Positions 25,939 to 35,618 of a DNA stretch of 64,000 bases are shown here, piece after piece. Position 1 is the first letter of the stretch, and each line of letters opens with the position of its first letter. The notes below the pieces were generated by a model, which was not told the DNA's origin, did not search any database, and worked only from the letters and a program-made list of their open reading frames with translations. Source of the stretch: an uncultured Opitutaceae bacterium. Lineage in GTDB: Bacteria; Verrucomicrobiota; Verrucomicrobiia; Opitutales; Opitutaceae. Where the stretch lies: positions 1-64,000 of the forward strand of contig CAITBM010000063.1 of NCBI GenBank assembly GCA_903890485.1, given 5' to 3'. Position numbers and translations under genes: made by a program.

Positions 25939-27477
25939 ATGCCGCAAACCATAGCCGTCCTCGATTTCGGGTCCCAGTACACGCAGGTGATCGCGCGCAG
26001 GATCCGGGAGTGCCAGGTCTACTCGAAGATCTACCACTTCTCCACGCCCGCCGAGACCCTGCGCAAGGAGGGCGTGATCGGGATCGTGCTTTCCGGCGGA
26101 CCGAGCTCGGTTTTTTCGTCGAAGGCCCCGATTCCCGACCGGAAGATCTTTGAGCTGGGCGTCCCGGTCCTCGGCATTTGCTACGGGATCCAGCTGATGG
26201 GGCACCTCCTGGGCGGAAAGGTTGCCCGGGGCGAGAGGCGCGAGTACGGCAAGGGAACCCTGGAGATCCGCAAGAGCGGAAGGCTGTTCAAGGGCCTTCC
26301 GAAGAAGCTGCAGGTCTGGAACTCCCACGGGGACAAGCTGATGAAGCTGCCCCCGGGGTTCGCGGCCATCGGCAAGACCGAGAACTCCCCCTACGCGGTC
26401 ATCGAGGACCTGAAGCGCAACTTCTACGGGATCCAGTTTCACCCCGAGGTGTTCCACACCGAGCGGGGGATCGACGTCCTGAAGAATTTCCTGGCCGGGG
26501 TCTGCGGGGCGGCGCAGGACTGGACCACCAAGGACTTCATTGCCCACGCGGTGGACGAGATCCGCAGGACCGTCGGCAAGTCCCGGGTGATCCTGGGGCT
26601 CTCCGGGGGCGTCGACTCGTCCGTGGCGGCGGCCCTGATCCACACGGCTATAGGCCGGCAGCTCACCTGCGTCTTTGTCGACAACGGTCTCCTCAGGAAG
26701 GGCGAGCGCGAGACCGTGGAGAGCCTCTACAAGAGGAACTTCAAGATCGACCTGAGGGTTGTCGACGCGTCGGCCCTCTTCCTCAAGCTTTTGAAGGGCG
26801 TCGATGAGCCGGAGCGAAAGCGCAAGATCATCGGCAAGGCGTTTGTCGATGTCTTCGAGAAGAGCCTCAGGAAGATCGGGCATGCCGACTACCTGGCCCA
26901 GGGAACCCTCTACCCGGACATCATCGAGAGCGTCGCGATCGGCGACAACCCGGCCGCGCTCATCAAGAGCCACCACAACGTGGGCGGGCTTCCGGCCCGG
27001 ATGCGCCTGAAGCTCCTGGAGCCCCTGAAGGAACTCTTCAAGGACGAGGTGCGCCGCGTGGGCCTGGCCCTGGGCCTGCCCCGCGAGGTCGTCTGGCGCC
27101 AGCCCTTCCCGGGCCCGGGGCTCGGCGTCCGGGTCGTCGGCGCGATCACGGCTGAGTACCTCGAGGTCCTCCGGAACGCCGACTTTATCCTCCAGGAGGA
27201 GATGATGAAGAGCGGGTGGTACTGGAAGGTCTGGCAGTCCTTCTGCGTCTTTTTGCCCGTCAAATCGGTGGGGGTCGTGGGCGACGAGCGCAACTACGCC
27301 CACGTGATCGCGATCCGCACCGTCGAGAGCACGGACGCGATGACCGCCGACTGGACCCGGCTCCCCTACGACCTCCTCCAGAAGATCTCCAGCCGCATCA
27401 CCAACGAGGTCACCGGCGTCTCCCGCGTCGTCTACGACGTGAGCTCCAAGCCCCCGGCAACGATCGAGTGGGAGTGA
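25939..27477 (+). CDS. guaA: GMP synthase (glutamine-hydrolysing)
   Basis: 512-residue enzyme converting XMP to GMP using glutamine and ATP. The N-terminal class I amidotransferase has the catalytic Cys in [10 protein letters not shown] (about residue 80) and His/Glu in [12 protein letters not shown]. The ATP pyrophosphatase domain has the P-loop GLSGGVDSS (about 217-225), and the dimerisation domain ends with [14 protein letters not shown]. It begins about 290 bp after the ribosomal terminator and is followed by a LolA-like gene after 42 bp. Confidence 0.98.
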   Translation: MPQTIAVLDFGSQYTQVIARRIRECQVYSKIYHFSTPAETLRKEGVIGIVLSGGPSSVFSSKAPIPDRKIFELGVPVLGICYGIQLMGHLLGGKVARGERREYGKGTLEIRKSGRLFKGLPKKLQVWNSHGDKLMKLPPGFAAIGKTENSPYAVIEDLKRNFYGIQFHPEVFHTERGIDVLKNFLAGVCGAAQDWTTKDFIAHAVDEIRRTVGKSRVILGLSGGVDSSVAAALIHTAIGRQLTCVFVDNGLLRKGERETVESLYKRNFKIDLRVVDASALFLKLLKGVDEPERKRKIIGKAFVDVFEKSLRKIGHADYLAQGTLYPDIIESVAIGDNPAALIKSHHNVGGLPARMRLKLLEPLKELFKDEVRRVGLALGLPREVVWRQPFPGPGLGVRVVGAITAEYLEVLRNADFILQEEMMKSGWYWKVWQSFCVFLPVKSVGVVGDERNYAHVIAIRTVESTDAMTADWTRLPYDLLQKISSRITNEVTGVSRVVYDVSSKPPATIEWE

Positions 27478-27519
27478 TTTTTCTTCGACCTCGCACGGGT
27501 TTTGGCTGTCACTAAGGGT

Positions 27520-28293
27520 ATGCCCAAGGCGTCTTTCCGGTTCCTCGCGCTCCTGTCCGCGCTCCTCGCACCCGTGTCCTTGCGTGCGGAGCCCGCGGCG
27601 ATCGCGCTGGCGCGCGCCTACCTGGGGCCCGAGTCCACCCTGGAGTCCATCACCTCGATCCACTACATGGGGACCCTGGAGCGCGTGGACCCGGATTCCA
27701 GCGACAAGACCCCCGGCCATGCCACCCTCGACCTGATCCTCGCAAAGCCCCTGCGCCAGCGACTCGTCGCCCGCTCCGAGAAGGTGACCATGACGACGGT
27801 CCTTGATGGCTATGACGCCTGGGACTTCCTGCAGGACAACGCGGTCCTGTCGCGGTTCCGGATGACGTGGCTGAAGGCCAGCGAGATCAAGAACTTGAGG
27901 GCGAACACCTGGGAGAACCTCTACTACTACCGGGCGCCCGAGGGCGGAACCGTGGTGGACAAGGGCCCGGCGACGATCGACGGCGTCGCCTGCGAGCGCA
28001 TCGACTTCACCCACAGCCCGGGACTGGTCTATGAGCGTTACTTTGACCGCGACACGGGTCGGCTTGTCCTCACCGTCCGGGGCCCGGAGTCCTTCCGTGA
28101 AATTGGCGAGATCCGCGTGGACGGGATCCGGTTCCCCAAGAAGATCGTGAGCACGGCCAAGACCGCGTCGGGCAAGGACCTCGTGACGACCGCAATCTTC
28201 GACAGCATCGTCCTGAACGAGCCCGTTGCCGCCTCGCTTTTCTCGGCTCCGAGCCCAACGCCTCAGAAGCCAGCCCCTGCGGGCGGCAAATAG
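27520..28293 (+). CDS. Secreted LolA-like (outer-membrane lipoprotein carrier fold) protein
   Basis: 257-residue exported protein. The ATG at 27520 gives a classical signal peptide (hydrophobic FRFLALLSALLAPVSLRA); a TTG six codons earlier is less likely. The mature part resembles LolA/LolB-type half-barrels: a repeated pattern of beta-strand segments, with TMTTVLDGYDAWDFLQDN and ERYFDRDTGRLVLTVRGPES resembling the usual D-G...W and Y.D..TG.L segments. It lies only 4 bp before hisD, so it appears cotranscribed with the his genes for no obvious reason. The specific role is not known. Confidence 0.65.
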   Translation: MPKASFRFLALLSALLAPVSLRAEPAAIALARAYLGPESTLESITSIHYMGTLERVDPDSSDKTPGHATLDLILAKPLRQRLVARSEKVTMTTVLDGYDAWDFLQDNAVLSRFRMTWLKASEIKNLRANTWENLYYYRAPEGGTVVDKGPATIDGVACERIDFTHSPGLVYERYFDRDTGRLVLTVRGPESFREIGEIRVDGIRFPKKIVSTAKTASGKDLVTTAIFDSIVLNEPVAASLFSAPSPTPQKPAPAGGK

Positions 28294-28297
28294 CCCC

Positions 28298-29602
28298 GTG
28301 CGCACCGTCTCCACTCGTTCGCGCCAGTTTGAATCCACGCTCGCGGCGTTCTGCCGCGGCGCCTCGGTGCCCGCCGAGGTCTCCCGCTCGGTGGCCGAGA
28401 TCCTCGCCGCGGTGAAGGCGAAGGGCGACCGTGCGGTCGCGGGCTACGCCCTGAAATTCGACGGCGCCAAGCTTAGGCCCCGGGACTTCCGTGTCCCGGT
28501 GCGCCAGATTGAGGCCGCCCTCCGGAGCCTGCCCGCCGCCCGCCGCAAGGCGCTCAACGCGGTCCACAGGGCCGTCGTCGGGTTCAACCGGAAGACCCTT
28601 CCCGAGGCGTGGTCCGCGAAGAACCTGCACGGCGCCTGGGTGGGGGAGAAGTTCGACCCCATCGGCCGGGTGGGGATCTACGTGCCGGGCGGGGAGGTTC
28701 CGCTCGTGTCGACGGTGCTCATGACGGCGACCCTGGCCCGGATCGCCGGTTGCCCGCAGATCGCGGCCTTCACCCCCTCCGGGCCCGGGGGCATCGTGGC
28801 GCCGGACCTCCTTGCAGCGCTCGGCCTTGTCGGGGTCACCGAGGTGTACCGCGTCGGCGGCGTCCACGCGGTTGGGGCCATGGCCTACGGCACGGAGTCG
28901 ATCCCCGCGGTCGACAAGATCTTTGGGCCGGGCAATGCCTACGTGTGCGAGGCCAAGCGCCAGGTCTACGGCTCGGTGGGCGTCGACCTGCTTCCCGGGC
29001 CCAGCGAGGTGATGGTGATCGCCGACGGGACCGCGCGCGCGGACTATGCCGCCGCCGATCTCCTGGCCCAGGCCGAGCACGGTTCGGGCCGCGAGAAGAT
29101 CTACCTGGTGACAACCTCTTCGGGTTTCGTGGGCCGCGTCGAGGCCCAGATCGCCGGTCAGCTCAAGACCCTCACCCGCTCCGAGAAGACCCAGAGGGTC
29201 CTCGACAAGGGATTCCTGGCGATCGTGGTCCGAAGCCTGGCGGAGGCGGCTCAAATCGCCAACCGCGTGGCCCCGGAGCACCTCGAACTGATGGTGGGGG
29301 ACGCGGCCGTTGAGGGCCTGGTTTCCGCCATCACGACGGCCGGCGCAATCATGGTGGGCAGTTCCACGCCGACGGTCCTCGGGGATTTTGCGGCCGGGCC
29401 AAGCCATGTGCTCCCGACCGGCGGGGCCGGCCGCTTCTCGAGCGGCCTCCAGCTGACGGATTTCCTGAGGCGGACGAGCGTCCTGCGCTACGGCCCCAAG
29501 AGCATCAAGCGGGCCCTGCCGACCGTCGTGGCCCTGTCCGCGATGGAGCGCCTGGACGGCCACGGCCGCTCGGCCACGATCCGCAGCGTCCGCTCCCGAT
29601 GA
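28298..29602 (+). CDS. hisD: Histidinol dehydrogenase
   Basis: 434-residue zinc enzyme that oxidises L-histidinol to histidine in two NAD-dependent steps. GGEVPLVSTVLMTATLARIA, the signature GPGNAYVCEAKRQVYGSVGV, and APEHLELM (the His and Glu region) are present. The GTG at 28298 is chosen because the conserved protein starts here; longer in-frame starts would overlap the preceding gene. Its TGA overlaps the hisC ATG. Confidence 0.95.
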   Translation: MRTVSTRSRQFESTLAAFCRGASVPAEVSRSVAEILAAVKAKGDRAVAGYALKFDGAKLRPRDFRVPVRQIEAALRSLPAARRKALNAVHRAVVGFNRKTLPEAWSAKNLHGAWVGEKFDPIGRVGIYVPGGEVPLVSTVLMTATLARIAGCPQIAAFTPSGPGGIVAPDLLAALGLVGVTEVYRVGGVHAVGAMAYGTESIPAVDKIFGPGNAYVCEAKRQVYGSVGVDLLPGPSEVMVIADGTARADYAAADLLAQAEHGSGREKIYLVTTSSGFVGRVEAQIAGQLKTLTRSEKTQRVLDKGFLAIVVRSLAEAAQIANRVAPEHLELMVGDAAVEGLVSAITTAGAIMVGSSTPTVLGDFAAGPSHVLPTGGAGRFSSGLQLTDFLRRTSVLRYGPKSIKRALPTVVALSAMERLDGHGRSATIRSVRSR

Positions 29603-30714
29603 GCGGAGCGGGCCCCCGGGACCTTTCGCTCGCCCATGTGGCGGGCCTCCACGCCTACACCCCCGGCCTCCAGCCCTCCGGCCCCGGCTGGGTGAAGCTC
29701 AACACGAACGAGTGCCCGTACCCCCCGAGCCCCCGGGTCGCCGAGGCCGTGGCCAGCGAGGTGGGCGGGGACGGGGCGTCGCTCAGGCTCTATCCCGATC
29801 CGACGAGTTCGGCGCTCCGGGCGGCGGTCGCGCGACTCCATGGCCTTGACGCGGTGCGGGTGTGCATCGGCAACGGGTCCGACGACATCCTGAACCTCCT
29901 TGTCCGCTGCTTCTGCGGGCCGGGCGCCCCCGCGGCCTTCACCCAGCCGAGCTACTCGCTCTACCCGGTCCTGGTCGGCATTCAGGACGGCGCCGTGACG
30001 CGCATCCCGCTTGACCGGGGCATGCGCCTTCCCGTCGAGAAGATCGCGGCCTCCGGGGCCCGGATATTCTTCCTTACCAGCCCGAACGCTCCGACCGGGG
30101 TGGCTTTCCCGAACACCGACATCCGCGCCCTCCTGGACGCGTTTCCGGGAATCCTGGTCGTGGACGAGGCCTACGCGCCGTTCGCCCGGGAAAATGCGGT
30201 TGGGCTCCTGGCCTCGCATCCGAACCTGGTCATTGTCCGCACGCTCTCGAAGGCCTATGCCCTCGCTGGGATCCGCGTGGGCTATGCCCTGGCCAACCCC
30301 GAAGTGATCGGGCTCCTGGACCGCGTGCGCGACAGCTACAACGTGAGCCGACTGTCCCAGACAGCGGCCATCGCCGCCCTTGGAGATCCCGGGTATTATG
30401 CCGGGATTGTCGCAAAGATATCTGCCACAAGAGATTATTATGCAGGGAGTTGGAGAGAGAAGAAGGGGTGGTTCACGTTTCCCTCCGAGGCCAATTTCAT
30501 CTGCACGGAGCCCCGGGACGGCGCGGGCCGCACGGGCCTTGCCGTTGCCCGATCGGCCTACGATTTCCTGTTCTCGCGCAAGGTGTTGGTGCGCCACTTC
30601 CCGAGCGACGCCTTGACCGCCTCGTTCCTGCGGATCAGCGTCGGCTCCGATGACGAGATGCTCGTCCTCGATGAATCCCTCGACGCATGGCTAAAGGAAC
30701 CTCCAAACGCATAG
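29599..30714 (+). CDS. hisC: Histidinol-phosphate aminotransferase
   Basis: 371-residue PLP enzyme converting imidazole-acetol phosphate to histidinol phosphate. It has [12 protein letters not shown] near the N-terminus, the NGSDDIL segment, [10 protein letters not shown], and the PLP lysine in [17 protein letters not shown] (about residue 217). It overlaps hisD by 4 bp and hisB by 28 bp, consistent with a tight operon. A tract around 30410-30470 is A/T-richer than the rest but stays in frame. Confidence 0.94.
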   Translation: MSGAGPRDLSLAHVAGLHAYTPGLQPSGPGWVKLNTNECPYPPSPRVAEAVASEVGGDGASLRLYPDPTSSALRAAVARLHGLDAVRVCIGNGSDDILNLLVRCFCGPGAPAAFTQPSYSLYPVLVGIQDGAVTRIPLDRGMRLPVEKIAASGARIFFLTSPNAPTGVAFPNTDIRALLDAFPGILVVDEAYAPFARENAVGLLASHPNLVIVRTLSKAYALAGIRVGYALANPEVIGLLDRVRDSYNVSRLSQTAAIAALGDPGYYAGIVAKISATRDYYAGSWREKKGWFTFPSEANFICTEPRDGAGRTGLAVARSAYDFLFSRKVLVRHFPSDALTASFLRISVGSDDEMLVLDESLDAWLKEPPNA

Positions 30715-31292
30715 CAACCGTCTCGCGCAAGACGGCCGAAACCGACATTTCGATCACGCTCGGGGTGGACGGAACGGGCGTCTCCAAGATCGGCACCGGG
30801 GTCGCATTCTTCGACCACATGCTGACGCTGCTTGCCAAGCACGGCCTGTTTGACCTCACGATCAAGGCGAAGGGCGACGTCGAGGTCGACTACCACCACA
30901 CCGTGGAGGATGTCGGACTCGTGCTCGGCCAGGCCTTCAAGAAGGCGCTGGGCGAGAAAGTCGGCATCAAGCGCTACGGGTTTTTCATCCTGCCCATGGA
31001 CGAGTCGCTCGCCCGGGTTGTGGTCGATATTGGCGGAAGGCCGCACCTGGAGTACCGCGTCGACGCAAAGTCGGCCTTCGTGCGCGACTTCAATTTGGTC
31101 CTCGTGAAGGAATTCTGCCGCGCGTTCAGCAACGCCCTCGGCGCAAACCTGCACGTAGAGCTCATTTACGGGGAGGAACCGCACCACATTGCCGAGGCCA
31201 TCTTCAAGGGCCTCGGGCGTGCGCTCGACGCGGCCAGCCAGATCGAGCCCCGGGCCGCCCACCTCCTTCCCTCGACCAAGGGCAGCCTTTAG
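30687..31292 (+). CDS. hisB: Imidazoleglycerol-phosphate dehydratase
   Basis: 201-residue monofunctional HisB, which dehydrates imidazole glycerol phosphate. The manganese-binding histidine motifs are clear: [16 protein letters not shown] and [15 protein letters not shown], plus [13 protein letters not shown]. There is no N-terminal HAD phosphatase domain as in enterobacterial HisB. The ATG lies inside the end of hisC. Confidence 0.96.
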   Translation: MAKGTSKRIATVSRKTAETDISITLGVDGTGVSKIGTGVAFFDHMLTLLAKHGLFDLTIKAKGDVEVDYHHTVEDVGLVLGQAFKKALGEKVGIKRYGFFILPMDESLARVVVDIGGRPHLEYRVDAKSAFVRDFNLVLVKEFCRAFSNALGANLHVELIYGEEPHHIAEAIFKGLGRALDAASQIEPRAAHLLPSTKGSL

Positions 31293-31302
31293 TTTTCGCA
31301 CG

Positions 31303-31947
31303 ATGAGCGCGCCCATCGCCGTCATCGACACCGGAATTTGCAACCTGCGCAGCGTCACGAAGGCGCTTGAGGCTGTGGGCGCTTTTCCTGTCGTCGTTCG
31401 CACCCCCGCCGAACTCGATGCCTCGGCGGCCGAGGGCCTAGTGCTCCCGGGGGTGGGTGCCCTAAGGGACTGCGTCTTCTCGCTCCGGTCCTCGGGGCTC
31501 GACGCCTCGGTCAAGGAGTGGATACGCCTGGACCGGCCGTTCCTGGGGGTGTGCCTGGGTATGCAGGCCCTGTTTGACGAATCGGAGGAGGGTGGGGTGA
31601 AGGGCCTCGGAGTGTTCGCCGGAAAGGTAATCCGGTTCCGGCTTCCCGCGCCCTACAAGGTGCCGCACATGGGCTGGAACACGGTCCGGTTCGACCAGGC
31701 CGACTCGCCCCTCCGGGAGGGCCTGGGTGACGACTCCGAGTCCTTCTACTTTGTCCACAGTTACCACTGCGTGCCGCAGGACACTTCCCTTGTCCTTGCC
31801 CGGTGCGACTACGGCCTCCCCTTTGTCGCGGCGATCGGTCGGAGCAGGGTCTTTGCGACCCAGTTTCACCCCGAGAAGAGCCAGGGGAAGGGCCTGCAGA
31901 TCTATCGCAATTTCGCTGCGTCAGCCCAAGCACCCCTAATCCGTTGA
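31303..31947 (+). CDS. hisH: Imidazole glycerol phosphate synthase subunit HisH
   Basis: 214-residue class I glutaminase that supplies ammonia to HisF. The catalytic Cys is in LGVCLGMQALFDES (about residue 84) and His/Glu are in TQFHPEKSQG near the C-terminus. The ATG at 31303 matches the family start (IAVIDTGICNLRSV). hisF and hisA do not follow; a terminator-like hairpin ends the unit 5 bp downstream. Confidence 0.95.
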   Translation: MSAPIAVIDTGICNLRSVTKALEAVGAFPVVVRTPAELDASAAEGLVLPGVGALRDCVFSLRSSGLDASVKEWIRLDRPFLGVCLGMQALFDESEEGGVKGLGVFAGKVIRFRLPAPYKVPHMGWNTVRFDQADSPLREGLGDDSESFYFVHSYHCVPQDTSLVLARCDYGLPFVAAIGRSRVFATQFHPEKSQGKGLQIYRNFAASAQAPLIR

Positions 31948-31951
31948 TTAG

Positions 31952-31972
31952 AAGCCCGATTTCATCGGGCTT
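31952..31972 (+). terminator. Hairpin terminator after hisH
   Basis: A perfect 9-bp stem AAGCCCGAT/ATCGGGCTT with a 3-nt loop begins 5 bp after hisH. The U tract is weak (a tttt run only about 8 nt later), so efficiency is uncertain, but it lies exactly between hisH and gltA. Confidence 0.65.
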
Positions 31973-32023
31973 GCCTCAACTTTTCTTTGCAAGCGGCCCG
32001 TTTCTAGCTTGGCTTTCCCCGGT

Positions 32024-33322
32024 ATGCCCCCCACCGCCTCCCTCAAGATTGATGATAAGGAATACCCCTTGCCGGTGCTGGTTGGCACCGAGGGCGAAAA
32101 GGCGATCGACACGCGAAAGCTGAGGGTCGACACCGGGTTCATCTGCTACGACCAGGGGTACGGCAACACGGGCTCCTGCGAGAGCGCGATCACCTTTCTG
32201 GACGGCGACAACGGCATCCTGCGCCACCGCGGGATTCCGATCGAGCAGCTGGCGAGCTCCAGCGACTTTGTCGAGACGGCCTACCTGGTGATCTACGGGG
32301 ATCTCCCCAACAAGGAGAAGCGCAAGGCCTTCGGGATGCTGCTCCGCAAGAACGCGGCCATCGAGACCCAGATGCAACGCATCTTCGAGGGTTTCCCCAA
32401 GGACGCCCCGCCGATGGCCATGCTCACCTCAATCGTGGCTTCGCTGGCGGCCTACTACCCGTCCCTGGCGACGAACAACTTTGAGAAGGACCTGGCAAAC
32501 TTCGATCTGGCGGCGGCAATGGCGATCTCCAAGGTCCGCACGATCGGGGCCATGATCTACCGCTACCAGAAGGGCCTGCCGTACATCTACCCGAAGCAGG
32601 ACCTTCCCTTCTGCGACAACTTCCTGCACATGATGCTCTCGGAGCCCTACCTCGACTACATTGCCGAGCCCGAGGTCGCGCGCGCCCTGAACCTGCTCTT
32701 CCTTCTCCACACCGACCACGAGCAGAACTGCTCAACATCGACCGTCCGCACGGTGGGCTCGAGCGCGGCGAACCTCTTCACGTCGCTCGCGGCCGGCATC
32801 TGCGCGCTTTCGGGCCCGCTCCATGGAGGGGCCAATGTTTCCGTGGTCCACATGCTCCAGGCGATCCACGATGACGGCGACGACGGCACGCGCTTCATCG
32901 AGGCCGCCAAGAACGGCTCCAAGGCGAACCGCCTGATGGGGTTTGGCCACGCCGTCTACAAGAACTTTGACCCCCGGGCCAAGATCATCGGCAAGGCCTG
33001 CGAGGAGGTCCTCAACAAGCTCGGCAAGGAGGACCCGCTCCTCAACATCGCCAAGAAGCTCGAGAGCGCGGCCCTGAAGGATGACTATTTCCTCTCGAGG
33101 AAGCTCTACCCGAACGTCGACTTCTACAGCGGGATCATCATGCGCGCTCTCGGCATCCCGAACAACATGTTCACGGTGATCTTCGCCATCGGCCGCACGC
33201 CCGGCTGGATCGCCAACTGGCGCGAGGTGGCCTCGAACCCGAAGGGCCGCATCTATCGGCCGAGGCAGGTCTACATGGGACCGGTGAAGCGGGACTACGT
33301 GCCGATGGCGCTTCGCACCTAG
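32024..33322 (+). CDS. gltA: Citrate synthase
   Basis: 432-residue type I citrate synthase, condensing acetyl-CoA with oxaloacetate. Catalytic residues are visible: His in [16 protein letters not shown], His in [18 protein letters not shown], and Asp in [15 protein letters not shown]. The ATG at 32024 is chosen over an in-frame TTG five codons upstream. It is preceded by the hisH terminator, so it probably has its own promoter in the 50 bp before it, though I see no convincing boxes. Confidence 0.97.
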   Translation: MPPTASLKIDDKEYPLPVLVGTEGEKAIDTRKLRVDTGFICYDQGYGNTGSCESAITFLDGDNGILRHRGIPIEQLASSSDFVETAYLVIYGDLPNKEKRKAFGMLLRKNAAIETQMQRIFEGFPKDAPPMAMLTSIVASLAAYYPSLATNNFEKDLANFDLAAAMAISKVRTIGAMIYRYQKGLPYIYPKQDLPFCDNFLHMMLSEPYLDYIAEPEVARALNLLFLLHTDHEQNCSTSTVRTVGSSAANLFTSLAAGICALSGPLHGGANVSVVHMLQAIHDDGDDGTRFIEAAKNGSKANRLMGFGHAVYKNFDPRAKIIGKACEEVLNKLGKEDPLLNIAKKLESAALKDDYFLSRKLYPNVDFYSGIIMRALGIPNNMFTVIFAIGRTPGWIANWREVASNPKGRIYRPRQVYMGPVKRDYVPMALRT

Positions 33323-33379
33323 TCGGCCCCCGACCCTCGGGTTGCAAGAGTCGCGGTTTCCGTGTTGGGTTTCAAGGTC

Positions 33380-33856
33380 ATGCCGCGGAAAACTCCTCCG
33401 TCCAGACCGCCAGCGAAGGGGCTCAAGATCCGGGCCGCAACCCTCGACGACGCGGAGGCCGTGGCCCGCCTCTCTCACGCCCTGGGCTACCCCGCCACCG
33501 TCGCCGAGACCCGGGAGCGCCTCCGCGGGCTGCTCGGCCGCGAGGACCAGCGGATCGTGGTGGCCGTGGACAGGGGGCGGACCCTCTGCGGCTGGCTCCA
33601 GGCCCACTCGAGCACGTCGCTTGAGACCGGCTTCCGCGTGGAGATCGTCGGGCTCATCGTCTCGGAGGCCATGCGCAGGAAGGGCATCGGCGGAAGCCTG
33701 GTGGCGCACGCCGAGACCTGGGCCAAGGAAATCGGTGCCGAGACCGTCGTTGTCCGCAGCAACGCCAAGCGCGTCGAAAGCAACGCGTTCTACCCCGCCC
33801 TCGGGTACCTTCCCCGCAAGACCCAGGTCGTCTACGTCAAGCGGGCCTCCATTTAG
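33380..33856 (+). CDS. GNAT-family N-acetyltransferase
   Basis: 158-residue acetyltransferase. The acetyl-CoA-binding motif A is seen as VEIVGLIVSEAMRRKGIGG (about residues 86-104), followed by LVAHAETWAKEIGAETVVV and the motif B tyrosine region SNAFYPALGYLPRKTQVVY. The ATG at 33380 gives a basic lead before KIRAATLDDAEAV; a GTG six codons upstream is possible. Substrate unknown. It lies between gltA and pdxJ. Confidence 0.85.
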   Translation: MPRKTPPSRPPAKGLKIRAATLDDAEAVARLSHALGYPATVAETRERLRGLLGREDQRIVVAVDRGRTLCGWLQAHSSTSLETGFRVEIVGLIVSEAMRRKGIGGSLVAHAETWAKEIGAETVVVRSNAKRVESNAFYPALGYLPRKTQVVYVKRASI

Positions 33857-33905
33857 GCTCTTTTGAAGGTTGGCCGTGGGGCCTAACTTTGCTTTGATCG
33901 GAGGC

Positions 33906-34640
33906 ATGATTCTCCTCGGGGTGAACATCGACCACTGTGCGACCCTGCGGCAGGCCCGCTACCGGGACGCCGTGGGCGGATTCGTGGAACCCGACCCGGT
34001 CGCGCTCGCCGAGCGCGCCGAGCGTGCTGGGGCCGATGGGATCACCGTTCACCTCCGGGAGGACCGCCGGCATATCCAGGACCGCGACGTTTGGCGGTTA
34101 AAGGAGACGTGTGCGACCCGGGTCAACCTGGAGATGGCCTGCACCCCGGCGATGACCGAACTTGCCCTCAAGCTCAAGCCCCACGCCGTGTGCATCGTCC
34201 CGGAGAACCGTTCCGAGGTAACGACCGAGGGGGGCCTGGACGTCGTCGCCGGCCGGGAGAAGGTGAGGGCCTGCGTCCTTGCCATGAACGCCGCGGGGAT
34301 CGAGGCGAGCCTCTTCATTGGACCCGATGAGGCGCAGATCGAGCTCGCCGCGGAGATTGGGGCGCCCGTCGTCGAGCTCCACACGGGCGCCTACGCGAAC
34401 GCCTACGCGGGGCCGTCCCGCGCTGCCGAGTTCCAGCGCCTCAGGATCGGTGCCGTGCGGGCCCACGACCTGGGCCTCAAGGTGAACGCCGGCCACGGGA
34501 TCAACTACGTGAATATTGCCGAGGTGCGGACCCTCCCGCACTTAAACGAGCTCAACATCGGCCACAGCATCCTCTCCCGGGCCCTGTTCACCGGCATCGA
34601 GGAGGCCGTCCGCGAGATGAAGGCGCGGATGAACCCGTGA
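33906..34640 (+). CDS. pdxJ: Pyridoxine 5'-phosphate synthase
   Basis: 244-residue TIM-barrel enzyme that makes pyridoxine phosphate from 1-deoxyxylulose 5-phosphate and aminoacetone phosphate in the DXP-dependent B6 pathway. LGVNIDHCATLRQARYRD, GADGITVHLREDRRHIQD, VCIVPENRSEVTTEGGLDV and NAGHGINYVNI are the family signatures. GGAGG sits just before the ATG at 33906. Its TGA overlaps the acpS GTG, as in many pdxJ-acpS pairs. Confidence 0.97.
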   Translation: MILLGVNIDHCATLRQARYRDAVGGFVEPDPVALAERAERAGADGITVHLREDRRHIQDRDVWRLKETCATRVNLEMACTPAMTELALKLKPHAVCIVPENRSEVTTEGGLDVVAGREKVRACVLAMNAAGIEASLFIGPDEAQIELAAEIGAPVVELHTGAYANAYAGPSRAAEFQRLRIGAVRAHDLGLKVNAGHGINYVNIAEVRTLPHLNELNIGHSILSRALFTGIEEAVREMKARMNP

Positions 34641-35041
34641 ACCTGGACCTTCCCAAGGGAGGACTGCTCCTGGGCCTCGGGGCCGACGTGATCGAGGTCG
34701 AGCGCATCCGCGGCGTCCTTGAACGCCAGGGGGACCGTTTTCTCGCCCGCGTGTTCACCGAAGAGGAGCGCGCCTACTGCTTCGGCATGAAGCACCCCCA
34801 CAAGCACCTTGCCGCCCGCTTTGCGGCCAAGGAGGCCGTTTCCAAGTGCTTCACGACCGGCATCGGGGCGGAGCTCGGCTGGAAGTCGGTCTCGGTGTAC
34901 CACGGCGAGCGGCACCAACCCCTGGTCCGCCTGGATGAGAAGGGCCTGGCGCTGCTCAAGGAGTGCGGCGCCACCGCGGTGCACCTCACGCTGTCCCACA
35001 CGGACACGGTGGCGATGGCCGTCGCGGCCCTCGTCCGCTAG
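34637..35041 (+). CDS. acpS: Holo-[acyl-carrier-protein] synthase
   Basis: 134-residue 4'-phosphopantetheinyl transferase that activates ACP. Motifs LGLGADVIEVERI (about 12-24) and HLAARFAAKEAVSKCF (about 56-71) carry the magnesium-binding Asp and Glu. LTLSHTDTVAMAVAA ends the fold. It starts with GTG overlapping pdxJ by 4 bp (GTGA). Confidence 0.95.
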   Translation: MNLDLPKGGLLLGLGADVIEVERIRGVLERQGDRFLARVFTEEERAYCFGMKHPHKHLAARFAAKEAVSKCFTTGIGAELGWKSVSVYHGERHQPLVRLDEKGLALLKECGATAVHLTLSHTDTVAMAVAALVR

Positions 35042-35074
35042 CAGGCTCTTCCCCCGGCCCACGAGAGTCACATC

Positions 35075-35611
35075 ATGGACGACGAAACGGACATCAAGGC
35101 CGCAAAGGAGAAACCCTCGCAGGTTCCGTCCTGGGTCACCCTCGGCTTTATGCTCGGTGCCCTCTTTGTCCTGGCGCTCCCTCGGCACAACCCGCCGCCG
35201 GAGGCCCCTGCAAGGCCCACTCAGCCGGAGCCGGCCGTCGCGGTGGCCAAGCCCGCGGCCAAGCGCCTGTCGACGATCGAGGCCGTCTTTGCGGCCTGGG
35301 ACCGCTACGCCGTCTGGAGTGGTGGCACCACGGAGGTGGCGCTTTGGAACCCCGACACGGGCTCCTTCTCGGACTGCTACGAGGTCATGAAGGCCGGCGA
35401 AAACTATTACTTCCGCTCGATCACCGGACTCACCCGGCGGGTCCTCACGCACGGCGTCGTGAGCGACAGCCCTCTCCAGTTCACGGAGACCGAGGTCCAG
35501 CGCCAGGAGTGGCTCCGGGAGGTCGATCGGGAGAACTTCAAGGCCATCTCCGCGGCGGCCAAGGAGGCATTCCCGGTGCCGGCGGCGTCCGAGTCCCAGA
35601 GCGGAAAGTAG
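35075..35611 (+). CDS. Single-pass membrane protein of unknown function
   Basis: 178-residue protein with a charged N-terminus, one membrane segment (about 20-36, WVTLGFMLGALFVLALP), a Pro/Ala-rich linker (about 37-65) and a C-terminal domain of about 110 residues beginning RLSTIEAVFAAWDRYAVW. That domain contains TTEVALWNPDTGSFSDCYEV and YYFRSITGLTRR. The layout suggests a periplasmic or membrane-associated domain. It lies 33 bp after acpS and 7 bp before nnr, so it is probably cotranscribed. No family recognised. Confidence 0.8.
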   Translation: MDDETDIKAAKEKPSQVPSWVTLGFMLGALFVLALPRHNPPPEAPARPTQPEPAVAVAKPAAKRLSTIEAVFAAWDRYAVWSGGTTEVALWNPDTGSFSDCYEVMKAGENYYFRSITGLTRRVLTHGVVSDSPLQFTETEVQRQEWLREVDRENFKAISAAAKEAFPVPAASESQSGK

Positions 35612-35618
35612 CCCCGCG

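Noticed and set aside
25882-28338. An 818-codon minus-strand frame opposite guaA and the LolA-like gene
   Set aside because: A compositional shadow: no recognisable domain, and both plus-strand genes are secure.
28070-29563. A 497-codon minus-strand frame opposite hisD
   Set aside because: Arg/Gly/His-rich shadow of hisD without domain signatures.
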